From: JAPYTU01 sp036166735
GTDB taxonomy: Bacteria; Bacteroidota; Bacteroidia; Cytophagales; MED-G16
Direction of reading: 5' to 3'
Assembly (NCBI GenBank): GCA_036166735.1
Contig: JAYZHG010000086.1
Coordinates: forward strand, 1-18,162
DNA: 18,162 bases
Both the position numbers and the translations under genes were made by a program. Under the pieces are notes generated by a model. That model did not search any database. It had not been told where the DNA came from and saw only the letters and a program-made list of their open reading frames with translations. This document shows, piece by piece, positions 1 through 7,525 of the stretch; the first letter of the stretch is position 1; every line of letters starts with the position of its first letter.

Positions 1-219
1 ACTAAAATTGAATCTTTAAACTATAAAGAAAAAATTTATATTAAATATGAAAGACCAATACTTATTACTACAGTAATAGCTTTATTAATCATCAACGGTC
101 TCTTTATATTTAACAATATTAATAATAATACTAATAATGCAGTGCAATATACTCTTGAAGAAGTTTACTTTGAAAGTGACAAATCAGATTTAATAAACCT
201 TGCTTCCTATGAAGAATAA
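1..219 (+). CDS. C-terminal part of a small single-helix membrane protein, probable anti-sigma factor
   Basis: Frame 1 is open from the window edge to a TAA at 217-219, giving the last 72 residues of a protein whose start lies outside. It shows a basic, charged stretch (YKEKIYIKYERP), one hydrophobic helix at about residues 20-38 (LITTVIALLIINGLFIF), and then an Asn-rich and acidic tail of about 30 residues, ending ASYEE. The gene overlaps the next one by 11 bases. In Bacteroidota, a small one-helix protein placed just before a Spy/CpxP-like protein is typically the membrane anti-sigma partner of an ECF sigma factor encoded directly upstream, so I infer that role. Nothing within the fragment itself proves it. 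It could equally be another small membrane protein of unknown function. Confidence 0.6.
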   Translation, partial: TKIESLNYKEKIYIKYERPILITTVIALLIINGLFIFNNINNNTNNAVQYTLEEVYFESDKSDLINLASYEE

Positions 220-649
220 ACTGCAATATTTAATCATTTTTATATTAATCATTTCAAATGTTTTTCTAGCATATAACTTTATTAATAAAAAAAAATCAGT
301 TAAAGGCAATGAATTTAAACGTGAAATGAATTATCTAAAAAATCGTATTGGATTTGATAATAATCAATTAGAAAAAGCTAAAAAAGAATACAGAAGATAT
401 AATAAAGAAAAAAAATCTATAGAAAAAAGATTTAGAAGACTTGACCTAACTGTTATGAATGATCTTAGTGAGAACGTTGATACAAATAATATTAATAAAG
501 ACAAATATTATAAAGTTGCAGTAGAACTAAACAAAGCAAAGATGTATCATTGGGTAAACATTAGAGAAATATCAAATAAAGAACAATCACAAAAACTCGA
601 TAGTATCTGGTTAAATCTAAAAAAAAGGATAGAATCTCGGTCTCAATAA
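209..649 (+). CDS. Spy/CpxP-like membrane-anchored periplasmic protein (heavy-metal sensor/refolding type)
   Basis: This is a protein of 146 residues. An N-terminal hydrophobic anchor (about residues 5-23, LQYLIIFILIISNVFLAYNF) is followed by a basic alpha-helical periplasmic domain rich in Lys, Arg, Glu and Asn. That domain has a YLKNRIGFDNNQLEKAKKEY segment like the paired helices of the Spy/CpxP/CnrX group. Members bind unfolded proteins or metal ions in the periplasm and feed envelope-stress signals to an anti-sigma factor. I chose the ATG at 209, just inside the previous reading frame, rather than the TTG at 200, because the hydrophobic anchor begins right after it. The 11-base overlap with the upstream gene indicates one transcript and coupled translation. 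The class is assigned from architecture and context, since the signature motifs are weak; another coiled-coil envelope protein is possible. Confidence 0.65.
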   Translation: MKNKLQYLIIFILIISNVFLAYNFINKKKSVKGNEFKREMNYLKNRIGFDNNQLEKAKKEYRRYNKEKKSIEKRFRRLDLTVMNDLSENVDTNNINKDKYYKVAVELNKAKMYHWVNIREISNKEQSQKLDSIWLNLKKRIESRSQ

Positions 650-710
650 TTTTTTTAAAATAAATAGAGATGAAAAGATTAATTGAAGATATTTCATTAT
701 TAATTAATAT

Positions 711-1202
711 ATGAAAATAGGATTACTATCAGACACACATTCAATTATTGATAAAAGGATATTAAAATTTTTTAAAAATTGTGATGAAATATGGCATGCT
801 GGTGATATAGGAAATATTCAAACTCTTGAATCACTAGAAAAATTCAAAAAAACAAGAGCAGTTTATGGAAATATTGATAATCATCAAATTAGAAAAGAAG
901 TAAATGAGTTTTTGCTTTTAAAGTTTGAAAAACTTGTGATTTTAATTATTCATATTGCTGGAAAACCTCCTAAATACAACAAAATAACCTACAATCTCAT
1001 AAAAAAACATAATCCAAACATATTAATATGTGGGCATAGTCATATACTAAAAATACATAGAGATAAAGAAAATAATATTTTAATTATTAATCCTGGAGCT
1101 TCAGGAAATATTGGTTTTCATAAATTTAAAACTGCAATAAGATTTAATATTATCAATTCAAATATTAAAAATCTTAAAATAATAGAATTAAAAAGAAATT
1201 AA
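711..1202 (+). CDS. YfcE/MJ0936-type metallophosphoesterase
   Basis: This is a protein of 163 residues, the usual full length for the YfcE family of calcineurin-like phosphodiesterases, which hydrolyse phosphodiester model substrates using two metal ions. The metal and catalytic motifs are all visible in order: D8 and H10 in LLSDTH, D32 in HAGDIG, N54 in YGNID, H81 in LIIHIAG, and GHSH at 108-111 followed by NPGA. The family's usual THG around the third ligand is replaced by IIHIAGKPP, so the loop differs while the histidine is kept. The protein has no signal peptide and is probably cytoplasmic. Its natural substrate is not predictable from sequence. The gene sits 61 bases after the Spy-like gene, and its stop codon lies 5 bases from that of a convergent small gene. 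Confidence 0.88.
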   Translation: MKIGLLSDTHSIIDKRILKFFKNCDEIWHAGDIGNIQTLESLEKFKKTRAVYGNIDNHQIRKEVNEFLLLKFEKLVILIIHIAGKPPKYNKITYNLIKKHNPNILICGHSHILKIHRDKENNILIINPGASGNIGFHKFKTAIRFNIINSNIKNLKIIELKRN

Positions 1203-1207
1203 AAAAA

Positions 1208-1378
1208 TTATTTAGAAGTAGATTTTTTAACTGATTTCTTCTCAAACTCTTTTTTGATTGCTTCTACATCAACATTCTTAATTACTGGAATTCTCAAAAG
1301 ACTTTTAATAACCTGTTTCTTCCTTTTAGCTTTAGAAACATTTCTCATCCCTTTTCTTTCTAACCTTGTTACAGCCAT
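1208..1378 (-). CDS. small basic protein of 56 residues, function unknown
   Basis: An ATG at 1378 opens a 56-codon frame ending in TAA at 1210-1208. The protein starts MAVTRLERKGMRNVSKAKRK, continues with IPVIKNVDVEAIKKEF and ends in a Lys/Ser tail. It is strongly basic, with about one-third Lys plus Arg, and has no signal peptide or membrane segment. That composition suggests a nucleic-acid- or ribosome-associated protein. The pattern of a basic N-terminus followed by an IKNVDVEAIK helix resembles small hypothetical proteins I associate with Flavobacteria, but I cannot name the family. The frame fills the gap between the phosphodiesterase and hisS almost exactly, is convergent with the former by 5 bases and divergent from the latter, and ends neatly, which favours a real gene. 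It is too short for many gene callers. Confidence 0.78.
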   Translation of the reverse strand: MAVTRLERKGMRNVSKAKRKKQVIKSLLRIPVIKNVDVEAIKKEFEKKSVKKSTSK

Positions 1379-1429
1379 AATTTTAATTTATTGCCGCAAT
1401 TTAAATAAAAAATAATGTAAATCATTTGC

Positions 1430-1437
1430 TAGATTTG
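1430..1437 (+). promoter_or_regulatory. Bacteroidota -7 promoter box upstream of hisS
   Basis: TAGATTTG matches the Bacteroidota housekeeping -7 consensus TAnnTTTG exactly and ends 16 bases before the GTG start of hisS, implying a very short leader. I see no good -33 TTG element at the usual distance of about 19 bases, so this is a one-box call in a very A+T-rich background. Confidence 0.4.
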
Positions 1438-1453
1438 TAATAAATATAAAAAA

Positions 1454-2806
1454 GTGAAAAAAATAATACCATCATTACCAAAAGGAACTAGAGATTATAA
1501 TCCTGATGAGATGAAAAAAAGAGAATATCTATTTGAAGTTTTTAAGTATAACTTCAATCTATACGGTTTTAATTGTATAGAAACACCTTCTATGGAAAAT
1601 TCTGAAGTTCTTAATGGTAAATATGGTGAAGAAGGAGATAGACTAATATACAGAATACTTGATTCTGGAAATTTTTTAAAAAACATCGATAATAAAAATA
1701 ATATTTCCAGTAATAAATTAAAATCTCAAATATCAAAAAAAGGATTACGATATGATCTTACTGTACCATTTGCAAGATACGTAAGTATGAATAGAGATAA
1801 AATAACTATGCCCTTTAAAAGATATCAAATTCAACCAGTTTGGAGAGCAGATAGACCACAAAAAGGAAGATTTAGAGAATTTTACCAATGTGATATAGAC
1901 TATATAGGTACTAAATCTATTGTTTGTGAAAGTGAAATTATCAGTTTAGTTTATTCAATATTTAATAAACTAAAATTTGATAATTTTGAAATAAAATTAA
2001 ATAATAGAAAAATTTTATTAGGAATATCTGAGGAACTTAATTTTAAAAATAAATTTGAAAAATTCTGCATATTAATAGATAAAATAGATAAAATAGGTGT
2101 TTCTGGATTACAAAAAGAAATGAAATTAAATAAATTCCCTACTTCTTCTATTAAAAAGTTAATCTCATTAATTGAATTAAAAGGAAACAATTCTTCAAAA
2201 ATTAATTATGTAAAAACTTTTCTATCTAATTCAAAAATTGGATTAGAAGGTATTAGTGAAATAAAAAATTTAATGAAAATAAAAAATGATTTTACTCTTG
2301 ATTTTACTCTAGCAAGAGGTCTATCCTATTATACTTCAACAATTTTTGAAGTTGTTCCTACAAATAATAATATAGGAAGTTTATGTGGAGGTGGAAGGTA
2401 TGATGATTTAACTGAAATTTTTGGTTATAAAAATATATCTGGTATTGGTATTTCTTTTGGAATTGAAAGAATTATTGAAGTTTTAAATACAAACAACTTA
2501 TTTCCAAAAAAAATTGAAAGTAATAATAATGTTTTAATAAGTTATCTCTCTAACGACTTAATAAAAAATTCATTAAAATTAGCTAATAAATTAAGAGAAA
2601 AAGGAATTCCAACTGATCTATATTCAGAAAAAGCTAAACTAAAAAAACAATTACAATATGCAAATAATAATAACATACCGTTCGTTATAATTATTGGTGA
2701 AGATGAAATAAAGAATAAAAAATACATGTTAAAAAATATGAAAGATGGAAACCAAAATTTATTAACTATTAATGAAATAATTAATAAAATGTCTTCTATA
2801 AAATAA
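1454..2806 (+). CDS. hisS: histidyl-tRNA synthetase (GTG start)
   Basis: This is a class II aminoacyl-tRNA synthetase of 450 residues that charges tRNA-His with histidine using ATP in the cytoplasm. Visible elements in order are PKGTRDYNP near residue 9, LRYDLTVPFARY at 98-109, motif 2 (from RYQIQPVWRADRPQ at 123 through FYQCD at 147), the histidine-specific LARGLSYYT at 286-294, GGGRYDDL at 312-319, motif 3 GIGISFGIERI at 330-340, and a C-terminal anticodon-binding domain from about 357 (VLISYLSNDL to the end). The QPVWRADRPQ form of motif 2 is the type seen in Bacteroidota and eukaryotes. The start is GTG at 1454; no ATG fits the N-terminal motif. The stop codon directly abuts the ATG of the secreted protein that follows, so the two are very likely cotranscribed. 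Confidence 0.97.
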   Translation: MKKIIPSLPKGTRDYNPDEMKKREYLFEVFKYNFNLYGFNCIETPSMENSEVLNGKYGEEGDRLIYRILDSGNFLKNIDNKNNISSNKLKSQISKKGLRYDLTVPFARYVSMNRDKITMPFKRYQIQPVWRADRPQKGRFREFYQCDIDYIGTKSIVCESEIISLVYSIFNKLKFDNFEIKLNNRKILLGISEELNFKNKFEKFCILIDKIDKIGVSGLQKEMKLNKFPTSSIKKLISLIELKGNNSSKINYVKTFLSNSKIGLEGISEIKNLMKIKNDFTLDFTLARGLSYYTSTIFEVVPTNNNIGSLCGGGRYDDLTEIFGYKNISGIGISFGIERIIEVLNTNNLFPKKIESNNNVLISYLSNDLIKNSLKLANKLREKGIPTDLYSEKAKLKKQLQYANNNNIPFVIIIGEDEIKNKKYMLKNMKDGNQNLLTINEIINKMSSIK

Positions 2807-4168
2807 ATGAGCAAAAAATCTTATAAACCGTCGTTTATTACGCTATTATTTATTTTTATTAACTCTTTTTTATATTCCCAAATTAGTGATTTTGGTAGAT
2901 TTGAAATAAATAACATTGGAGGTTGCTTACCAATATTAGTAGAAATAATTAATGAAAATGTTGATTCAAGTGTTACTGTTATTCAATATGATTTTAATTA
3001 CTCATTAACTACAAATATTTTTAATCCATCAAATTCAAAATCTCATACTTATCTAGAAGCGGGTACATATATAATAGCCCAAGCTATAAATCAAGATGGT
3101 GTAGAAAAAATTGATCTTTTAGAGATTGAAATAAAAGAATCAAAAAACATAGATATTCAATTATATAACTGTGAAAATAATAAAATGAATATTTCTATTA
3201 ATGACAACTATTATCAAGAATATGAATTGTATATAAATGATATCTTAATTCAAACATTACTTAGTGGAAAAAATGATTTTGATTACTCAAGTTTTATTGG
3301 AACAAATAATAAAATAAATGGTTATATAGTAGGTTTATTTAATAATAAAAATGACAACTGTAATAAATTTAATTTTGAAATTGCATCAATTCAAAATCCA
3401 CATGAAGAAATTATAGATTCTATAATTTTATCAGATGATAAAGCTAATTTTGATTTATATTACACACCAAATAAAAGTACTAATTACAATATTTACATTG
3501 ATAATGTAATTGATTCAACATTCTTAAGTCCGTCATATATATATTTTTCTGAATCAAAAATTAATTTTAATAATTTAACATTTGACAAACAATGTGTTCA
3601 AGTAATAGAAGAATATTATTGTAATTCAAAATTTATTGAAGATGAAATTTGTCTCATATATTTATCATCTTATGAAAATAATGAAGGGATTAATTTAGAT
3701 TTAAAATCAATTGGAAATTTTGATTCAACAATTATTTATAAAAATAATACAGCTTTGAAAAAATTTCAAAATATTAATAATAAATACATAGATAATCAAG
3801 GTATAATTATGAATGAAGAAATTTGTTATACAATAAAAGGATATGATGAAAAAAAAATATCCATATCAAATACAGTATGCGAAACTCCTGCAAATAATTA
3901 TAATCCAATACCTATTCCAAATGCTTTCACACCAAATGATGATGGTTTAAATGACACTTTTAAACCATATGAATCGAATGTAGAAGATTATACCATATTA
4001 ATTTTTAATAAGTTTGGAGAAAAAATATTTACAAGTAATGATATAAATATAGGTTGGGATGGTTATTTTAAGGGAAAAATTAGACAGGGATCGTACGTAT
4101 ATAAAATTGTATTTAAAATAGATGGTAAAGAAATTACACAAACAGGTAAATTTGTATTGATTAAATAA
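2807..4168 (+). CDS. T9SS type B secreted protein with PKD-like N-terminal domain
   Basis: This is a protein of 453 residues exported through the inner membrane by an N-terminal signal peptide (about residues 1-24, cleavage likely after FLYS, before QISD). The first domain (about 27-110) has the PKD-like pattern of a CLPILVEI strand and a SHTYLEAGTYIIAQAI motif. The middle is Asn/Ile-rich beta structure with no recognisable domain. Residues 366-453 are the gliding-motility-associated C-terminal domain (CHU_C, TIGR04131 type): IPNAFTPNDDGLNDTF, then IFNKFGEKIF, GWDGYFKG, GSYVYKIVF and a final TGKFVLIK. This domain directs type B cargo across the outer membrane by the type IX secretion system. 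The gene starts on the base after the hisS stop. The ligand or role of the cargo is unknown; such proteins are commonly adhesins or surface structural proteins. Confidence 0.9.
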   Translation: MSKKSYKPSFITLLFIFINSFLYSQISDFGRFEINNIGGCLPILVEIINENVDSSVTVIQYDFNYSLTTNIFNPSNSKSHTYLEAGTYIIAQAINQDGVEKIDLLEIEIKESKNIDIQLYNCENNKMNISINDNYYQEYELYINDILIQTLLSGKNDFDYSSFIGTNNKINGYIVGLFNNKNDNCNKFNFEIASIQNPHEEIIDSIILSDDKANFDLYYTPNKSTNYNIYIDNVIDSTFLSPSYIYFSESKINFNNLTFDKQCVQVIEEYYCNSKFIEDEICLIYLSSYENNEGINLDLKSIGNFDSTIIYKNNTALKKFQNINNKYIDNQGIIMNEEICYTIKGYDEKKISISNTVCETPANNYNPIPIPNAFTPNDDGLNDTFKPYESNVEDYTILIFNKFGEKIFTSNDINIGWDGYFKGKIRQGSYVYKIVFKIDGKEITQTGKFVLIK

Positions 4169-4174
4169 TAGCTT

Positions 4175-4504
4175 ATGTTAGATATGATGAAAATGATGGG
4201 TAAAATAAAAGAAGCCCAAGAAAAAATGAAATTAGCTCAATCGGAGTTAGGTACCATAAAAGTATCTTCAGAATCTGGAGCAGGTTTAGTAAAAGTTGAA
4301 GTAAATGGAAAAAAAGAAGTTATCTCAATTTCCATTGACGATAGCATTCTAAATGAAAAAGAAATGGTACAAGACCTTGTAGTGGCAGCAACTAACAAAG
4401 CACTTAAAGATGTAGATATAAAGATAAAAGAACATATGAAAGAAAAAACAAGTGATATGTTTCCAAATATTCCAGGATTTGACATGGGAAACCTCTTTAA
4501 ATGA
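4175..4504 (+). CDS. ybaB: YbaB/EbfC nucleoid-associated DNA-binding protein
   Basis: This is a protein of 109 residues, the normal length for the YbaB/EbfC family of small dimeric DNA-binding, nucleoid-associated proteins. The N-terminal helix MLDMMKMMGKIKEAQEKMK is followed by the conserved core (GAGLVKVEVNGKKEVISISI), then LVVAATNKALKDV and the Met/Gly/Phe-rich tail PGFDMGNLFK. The tail form is common in Bacteroidota, but the gene lacks its usual dnaX-recR neighbourhood here. It begins 6 bases after the T9SS protein and ends in an ATGA overlap with the glycosyltransferase gene, so it lies inside the hisS transcription run. Confidence 0.92.
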   Translation: MLDMMKMMGKIKEAQEKMKLAQSELGTIKVSSESGAGLVKVEVNGKKEVISISIDDSILNEKEMVQDLVVAATNKALKDVDIKIKEHMKEKTSDMFPNIPGFDMGNLFK

Positions 4505-5517
4505 AAAATACAGATAAAAGAATAGCTGTAATCTTATTAAATTTTAATGGAAAAAATCTCTTAGAAAAATTTCTTCCCTATTTAATAAAATATACAGACA
4601 AAAAAATATCAAATCTTTATGTAATTGACAATGCTTCAAATGATGATTCTGTATCTTTTTTAAAAGAAAATTATGTTTCAGTAAAAGTTATTATAAATAA
4701 AAAAAACCTAGGATATGCTGGTGGTTATAATGAAGGAGTAAAAAATATAAAAGCTGATTATTATGTTTTTATAAACACAGATGTAGAAGTCACAAATAAC
4801 TGGTTAAATCCTCTTTTTAATAAGATGGAATCAAATAGTAATATTGGAGCTTGTCAACCAAAAATTCTATCTGAAAAGAATAAAAATTATTTTGAGTATG
4901 CAGGCGCATCTGGGGGATATATAGATTCTTTAGGTTATCCCTATTGTAGAGGAAGAATTTTTAATACTGTTGAAAAAGATTATGGACAATATAATGAAGA
5001 AAAAGAAATTTTTTGGACATCAGGATCTTGTATGATGATTCGATCAGATCTCTTTCACAAACTAAATGGATTTGATAAAGATTTCTTTGCTCATATGGAA
5101 GAAATTGATTTATGCTGGCGAATAAAAAGAAAAGGATTTATTAATTATTGCATACCAAAAAGTGTTATTTACCATGTAGGAGGAGAAACACTAAGCTATT
5201 TACATCCAAAAAAAACATATTTAAATTTTAGAAATAATCTTATAATGATATCTAAAAATGATAGATTTATCAATCTATTATATAAAATTCCTTCCAGGTT
5301 AATCTTAGATATTTTTGCTGCAATAAAAATATTAATAAATAAAAAATCTATTTTTCACTTTACTTCAATATTAAAAGCATACCTATCTTTTATTAGTTTT
5401 CTACCAATTATATTTTTTAAAAAAAGAAATAATAAATTGAATTACATTAAACTAAAAAATCTAATCATACCTTTTGAATATTTTATTAGAGGTAAAAAAA
5501 GGTTTAGTGATTTATAA
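4501..5517 (+). CDS. family 2 glycosyltransferase, rhamnosyltransferase (WbbL)-like
   Basis: This is a GT-A fold inverting glycosyltransferase of 338 residues acting at the cytoplasmic face, probably adding a sugar from a nucleotide donor to a lipid-linked glycan. Motifs are VILLNFNG (10-17), the nucleotide-binding VIDNASNDDS (41-50), NLGYAGGYNEGV (69-80), the metal-binding FINTDVEV (90-97, D94), WTSGSCMMIR (172-181), the catalytic-base region MEEIDLCWR (199-207) and HVGGETL (225-231). The arrangement matches WbbL-like rhamnosyltransferases, but the donor and acceptor cannot be read from sequence. The C-terminal third (about 253-338) is hydrophobic and basic, suggesting membrane association. 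It is translationally coupled to ybaB through ATGA at 4501-4504. No other glycan genes are adjacent. Confidence 0.9.
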   Translation: MKNTDKRIAVILLNFNGKNLLEKFLPYLIKYTDKKISNLYVIDNASNDDSVSFLKENYVSVKVIINKKNLGYAGGYNEGVKNIKADYYVFINTDVEVTNNWLNPLFNKMESNSNIGACQPKILSEKNKNYFEYAGASGGYIDSLGYPYCRGRIFNTVEKDYGQYNEEKEIFWTSGSCMMIRSDLFHKLNGFDKDFFAHMEEIDLCWRIKRKGFINYCIPKSVIYHVGGETLSYLHPKKTYLNFRNNLIMISKNDRFINLLYKIPSRLILDIFAAIKILINKKSIFHFTSILKAYLSFISFLPIIFFKKRNNKLNYIKLKNLIIPFEYFIRGKKRFSDL

Positions 5518-5547
5518 ATTTTATCACCAATATTCACAAAAAATATG

Positions 5548-5555
5548 TAATTTTG
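5548..5555 (+). promoter_or_regulatory. Bacteroidota -7 promoter box upstream of the OmpA/TPR lipoprotein
   Basis: TAATTTTG matches TAnnTTTG exactly, in an 80-base gap, and lies 42 bases before the ATG at 5598. The implied leader is about 35-40 bases. No convincing TTG -33 element is present. The downstream gene looks highly expressed, which makes a dedicated promoter here likely. Confidence 0.5.
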
Positions 5556-5597
5556 TCACATCACATAGATCAATTACGTAATAAATAAAATATAAAA

Positions 5598-7412
5598 ATG
5601 AAAAATATTAGAATTTTAAATTTCTTAGCTATTCTTTCTTTGGTAATCATTGGATGTAATCCACTTAAAAAAATGATTGAACTTTCGAAAGAACAACAAA
5701 TTAACGTTAATCCAAACCCAATGATTATGAAGGGTGGTAGCGTTACTTTTGATGTAGAATCAACATTACCAGAAAAAATGTTACCTAAAGGGACAAGTTA
5801 TACATTAAATTTTGCATATGATGGAAATGATGCTGGATCTATTGAATTTAAAGCATCTGACTATCCAAACAGTGCATTCTCTGTTTCTAAATCATCAAAA
5901 ACCCTATCAATTCCTTATAATAATTCAATGATTGATAACCCATCTAAACTTACAGTAGTTGGTAATGCAAAAATTATAGTTTCTGGAAAAAATCTTAATA
6001 CAGAGTCTAGTGATGTTGCTGACGGAGTAAATACAACCCAAAGATGGAACCAAGCATGGAGGATTGCTAATCCAAAAACTGCTCCAGGATATACTGATGC
6101 TGAAGAAACTGAAGCAACAAACGTAAGTTTTTATTTTAATCAAGGAAGTTCCTACTTAAAAGGTTCTGAGAAAAAAAGTGATAGAGGTGAAAATTTTTCT
6201 GCATTCTTAGCAGAAAAAAATATCACTAAAAATGTAAATATAATAGGAGCACACTCTCCTGAAGGTTCTACAAAAATAAATGAAGCTCTAGCTGGAAAAA
6301 GGGGTGAAACTATTGAAAAATACTATCGAGAACAAATGGATAAATATGATTACAAAGACGAAGCAGACGAAATCAGCTTTGATCTAGTTCCAATTGTTGA
6401 GAATTGGGATGCATTAAGAAGAACTCTTAGAGCTTCTAACTCATTATCAAGAGATGAAAAATCACAAGTTTCTTCTATTATTAATGGTGGTGGATCTTTT
6501 GTAGATAAAGAAAAAGCTCTTTCAAAACTTAGTTCATACAAAACGTTAATGAAAGATGTATATCCTGATTTAAGAACTGCAAAAACTGAAGTAATAACTG
6601 TAATTAATAAAAAACCTAATAATGAAATTTTAGCAATAGCTCAAAATATAGTTAATGGTAGTGCATCTGGAGATGCATTAACTCACGGTGAATTATTATT
6701 TGCTGCAGGATTAACACCTGATCTTAAAGAAAAAGCTGCTATATACCAAGCTGCTGTTAAATGGGGAGGTACATGGAAAGCTCACAGTGATTTTGGTTCA
6801 GTTCATATCCAACTTGCAAAACAAGAAGAAAGTGGATCAGAAGCTCAGCTTAAACTATTAGAAGCAGGCGAAACACAACTAAATATTTCTATAAACAAAG
6901 AAGAAAATGCAGAAGCTTACTTAAATTTAGCCGCAGCATCTGCAGTAAGATATGAATGGGGAGCCGCTAATGAATATCTTGCTAAAGCAGCCAATTTAAA
7001 TGATGAAAGAACAAAAAATGCTCTATATATTTCTCAAGGTACAATTGCAATAACTAGTGGAGATCACGAAAAGGCAATTATTGCTTTTGATAAAGTTGAT
7101 GGTACTGGTGGTTACAAAGCATGGTCATTATGGAGAAAATCTATTGCTAATCTTGTCTTAGGAAATGCAAGTGAAGCTAAATCATCAATGGATTCACTTA
7201 GTAAATTATTTAAAAATAATGAATGGGATTTACCTGCAAATTATTATTATGTTCTTGCTATATGTGCTGCCAGAGATGGAAATTCTTCTGCAATTACCAA
7301 AAATCTTAGTACTGCTTTTTCAATGGATTATAGAATTGATTTAAAAAATAAAGCTGTAAATGATTTAGAATTTAAAGATTATGCTAATGCAGTACAAGAC
7401 GCATTAAAATAA
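5598..7412 (+). CDS. OmpA-like/TPR outer-membrane lipoprotein, probably abundant
   Basis: This is a protein of 604 residues beginning with a lipoprotein signal peptide; the lipobox IIGC places the acylated cysteine at residue 20. Residues about 36-135 form a beta-rich domain. An OmpA-like peptidoglycan-interaction region follows at about 173-300 (ATNVSFYFNQGSSYL, NIIGAHSPEGSTK, NEALAGKRGETIEKYY), and the last 240 or so residues are helical TPR-like repeats (GAANEYLAKAANLN, GDHEKAIIAFDKVDG). It probably anchors the outer membrane to the peptidoglycan layer, like other Bacteroidota OmpA/TPR lipoproteins. The gene stands alone with its own promoter-like box and the only strong terminator in the window. 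Its G+C is visibly higher than that of its neighbours, with many GCT, GCA and GGA codons, which fits strong expression. The exact partner is unknown. Confidence 0.85.
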   Translation: MKNIRILNFLAILSLVIIGCNPLKKMIELSKEQQINVNPNPMIMKGGSVTFDVESTLPEKMLPKGTSYTLNFAYDGNDAGSIEFKASDYPNSAFSVSKSSKTLSIPYNNSMIDNPSKLTVVGNAKIIVSGKNLNTESSDVADGVNTTQRWNQAWRIANPKTAPGYTDAEETEATNVSFYFNQGSSYLKGSEKKSDRGENFSAFLAEKNITKNVNIIGAHSPEGSTKINEALAGKRGETIEKYYREQMDKYDYKDEADEISFDLVPIVENWDALRRTLRASNSLSRDEKSQVSSIINGGGSFVDKEKALSKLSSYKTLMKDVYPDLRTAKTEVITVINKKPNNEILAIAQNIVNGSASGDALTHGELLFAAGLTPDLKEKAAIYQAAVKWGGTWKAHSDFGSVHIQLAKQEESGSEAQLKLLEAGETQLNISINKEENAEAYLNLAAASAVRYEWGAANEYLAKAANLNDERTKNALYISQGTIAITSGDHEKAIIAFDKVDGTGGYKAWSLWRKSIANLVLGNASEAKSSMDSLSKLFKNNEWDLPANYYYVLAICAARDGNSSAITKNLSTAFSMDYRIDLKNKAVNDLEFKDYANAVQDALK

Positions 7413-7443
7413 ATTTAAGGTTATACAAACAACATTAACAATT

Positions 7444-7474
7444 AAAGCCTCACCCATTTTGTGAGGCTTTTTTT
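7444..7474 (+). terminator. intrinsic transcription terminator after the OmpA/TPR lipoprotein
   Basis: A perfect 10-bp inverted repeat, AAAGCCTCAC (7444-7453) and GTGAGGCTTT (7461-7470), encloses a 7-base loop and continues into a run of seven T residues (7468-7474). It starts 31 bases after the stop codon of the lipoprotein gene. It is by far the most G+C-rich hairpin in any gap of the window. The A run on its left side means it could also terminate minus-strand transcripts, but no minus-strand gene points at it. Confidence 0.92.
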
Positions 7475-7488
7475 ATTTAATAAATTAA

Positions 7489-7519
7489 TTGCCACTTAAA
7501 ATCATATATTTTACTTTTA
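7489..7519 (+). promoter_or_regulatory. possible two-box Bacteroidota promoter for the PDH E1-beta gene
   Basis: TTG at 7489-7491 and TACTTTTA at 7512-7519 (7 of 8 positions of TAnnTTTG, last G missing) are separated by 20 bases, close to the usual -33/-7 spacing. The start codon follows at 7526, so the transcript would be nearly leaderless. TATATTTT at 7505-7512 is a competing -7 candidate. The region lies just downstream of a strong terminator, so some promoter is needed here. Confidence 0.35.
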
Positions 7520-7525
7520 CAAAAG

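Noticed and set aside
200..208. TTG start at 200 for the Spy-like protein
   Set aside because: The ATG at 209 comes directly before the membrane anchor and needs no rare start codon; the extra Met-Leu-Pro adds nothing.
650..710. A riboswitch or structured leader before the phosphodiesterase gene
   Set aside because: The 61-base gap is too short and nearly pure A/T, with no conserved motif or stable stem.
2542..2814. A 90-codon open frame on the minus strand over the 3' end of hisS
   Set aside because: It lies wholly within the well-supported HisRS anticodon-binding domain, and its product is a low-complexity Phe/Ile/Leu-rich sequence typical of antisense A+T-rich frames.
4237..4485. An 82-codon open frame antisense to ybaB
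   Set aside because: The plus-strand YbaB motifs are full length and conserved; the antisense product has Ser/Phe-rich shadow composition.
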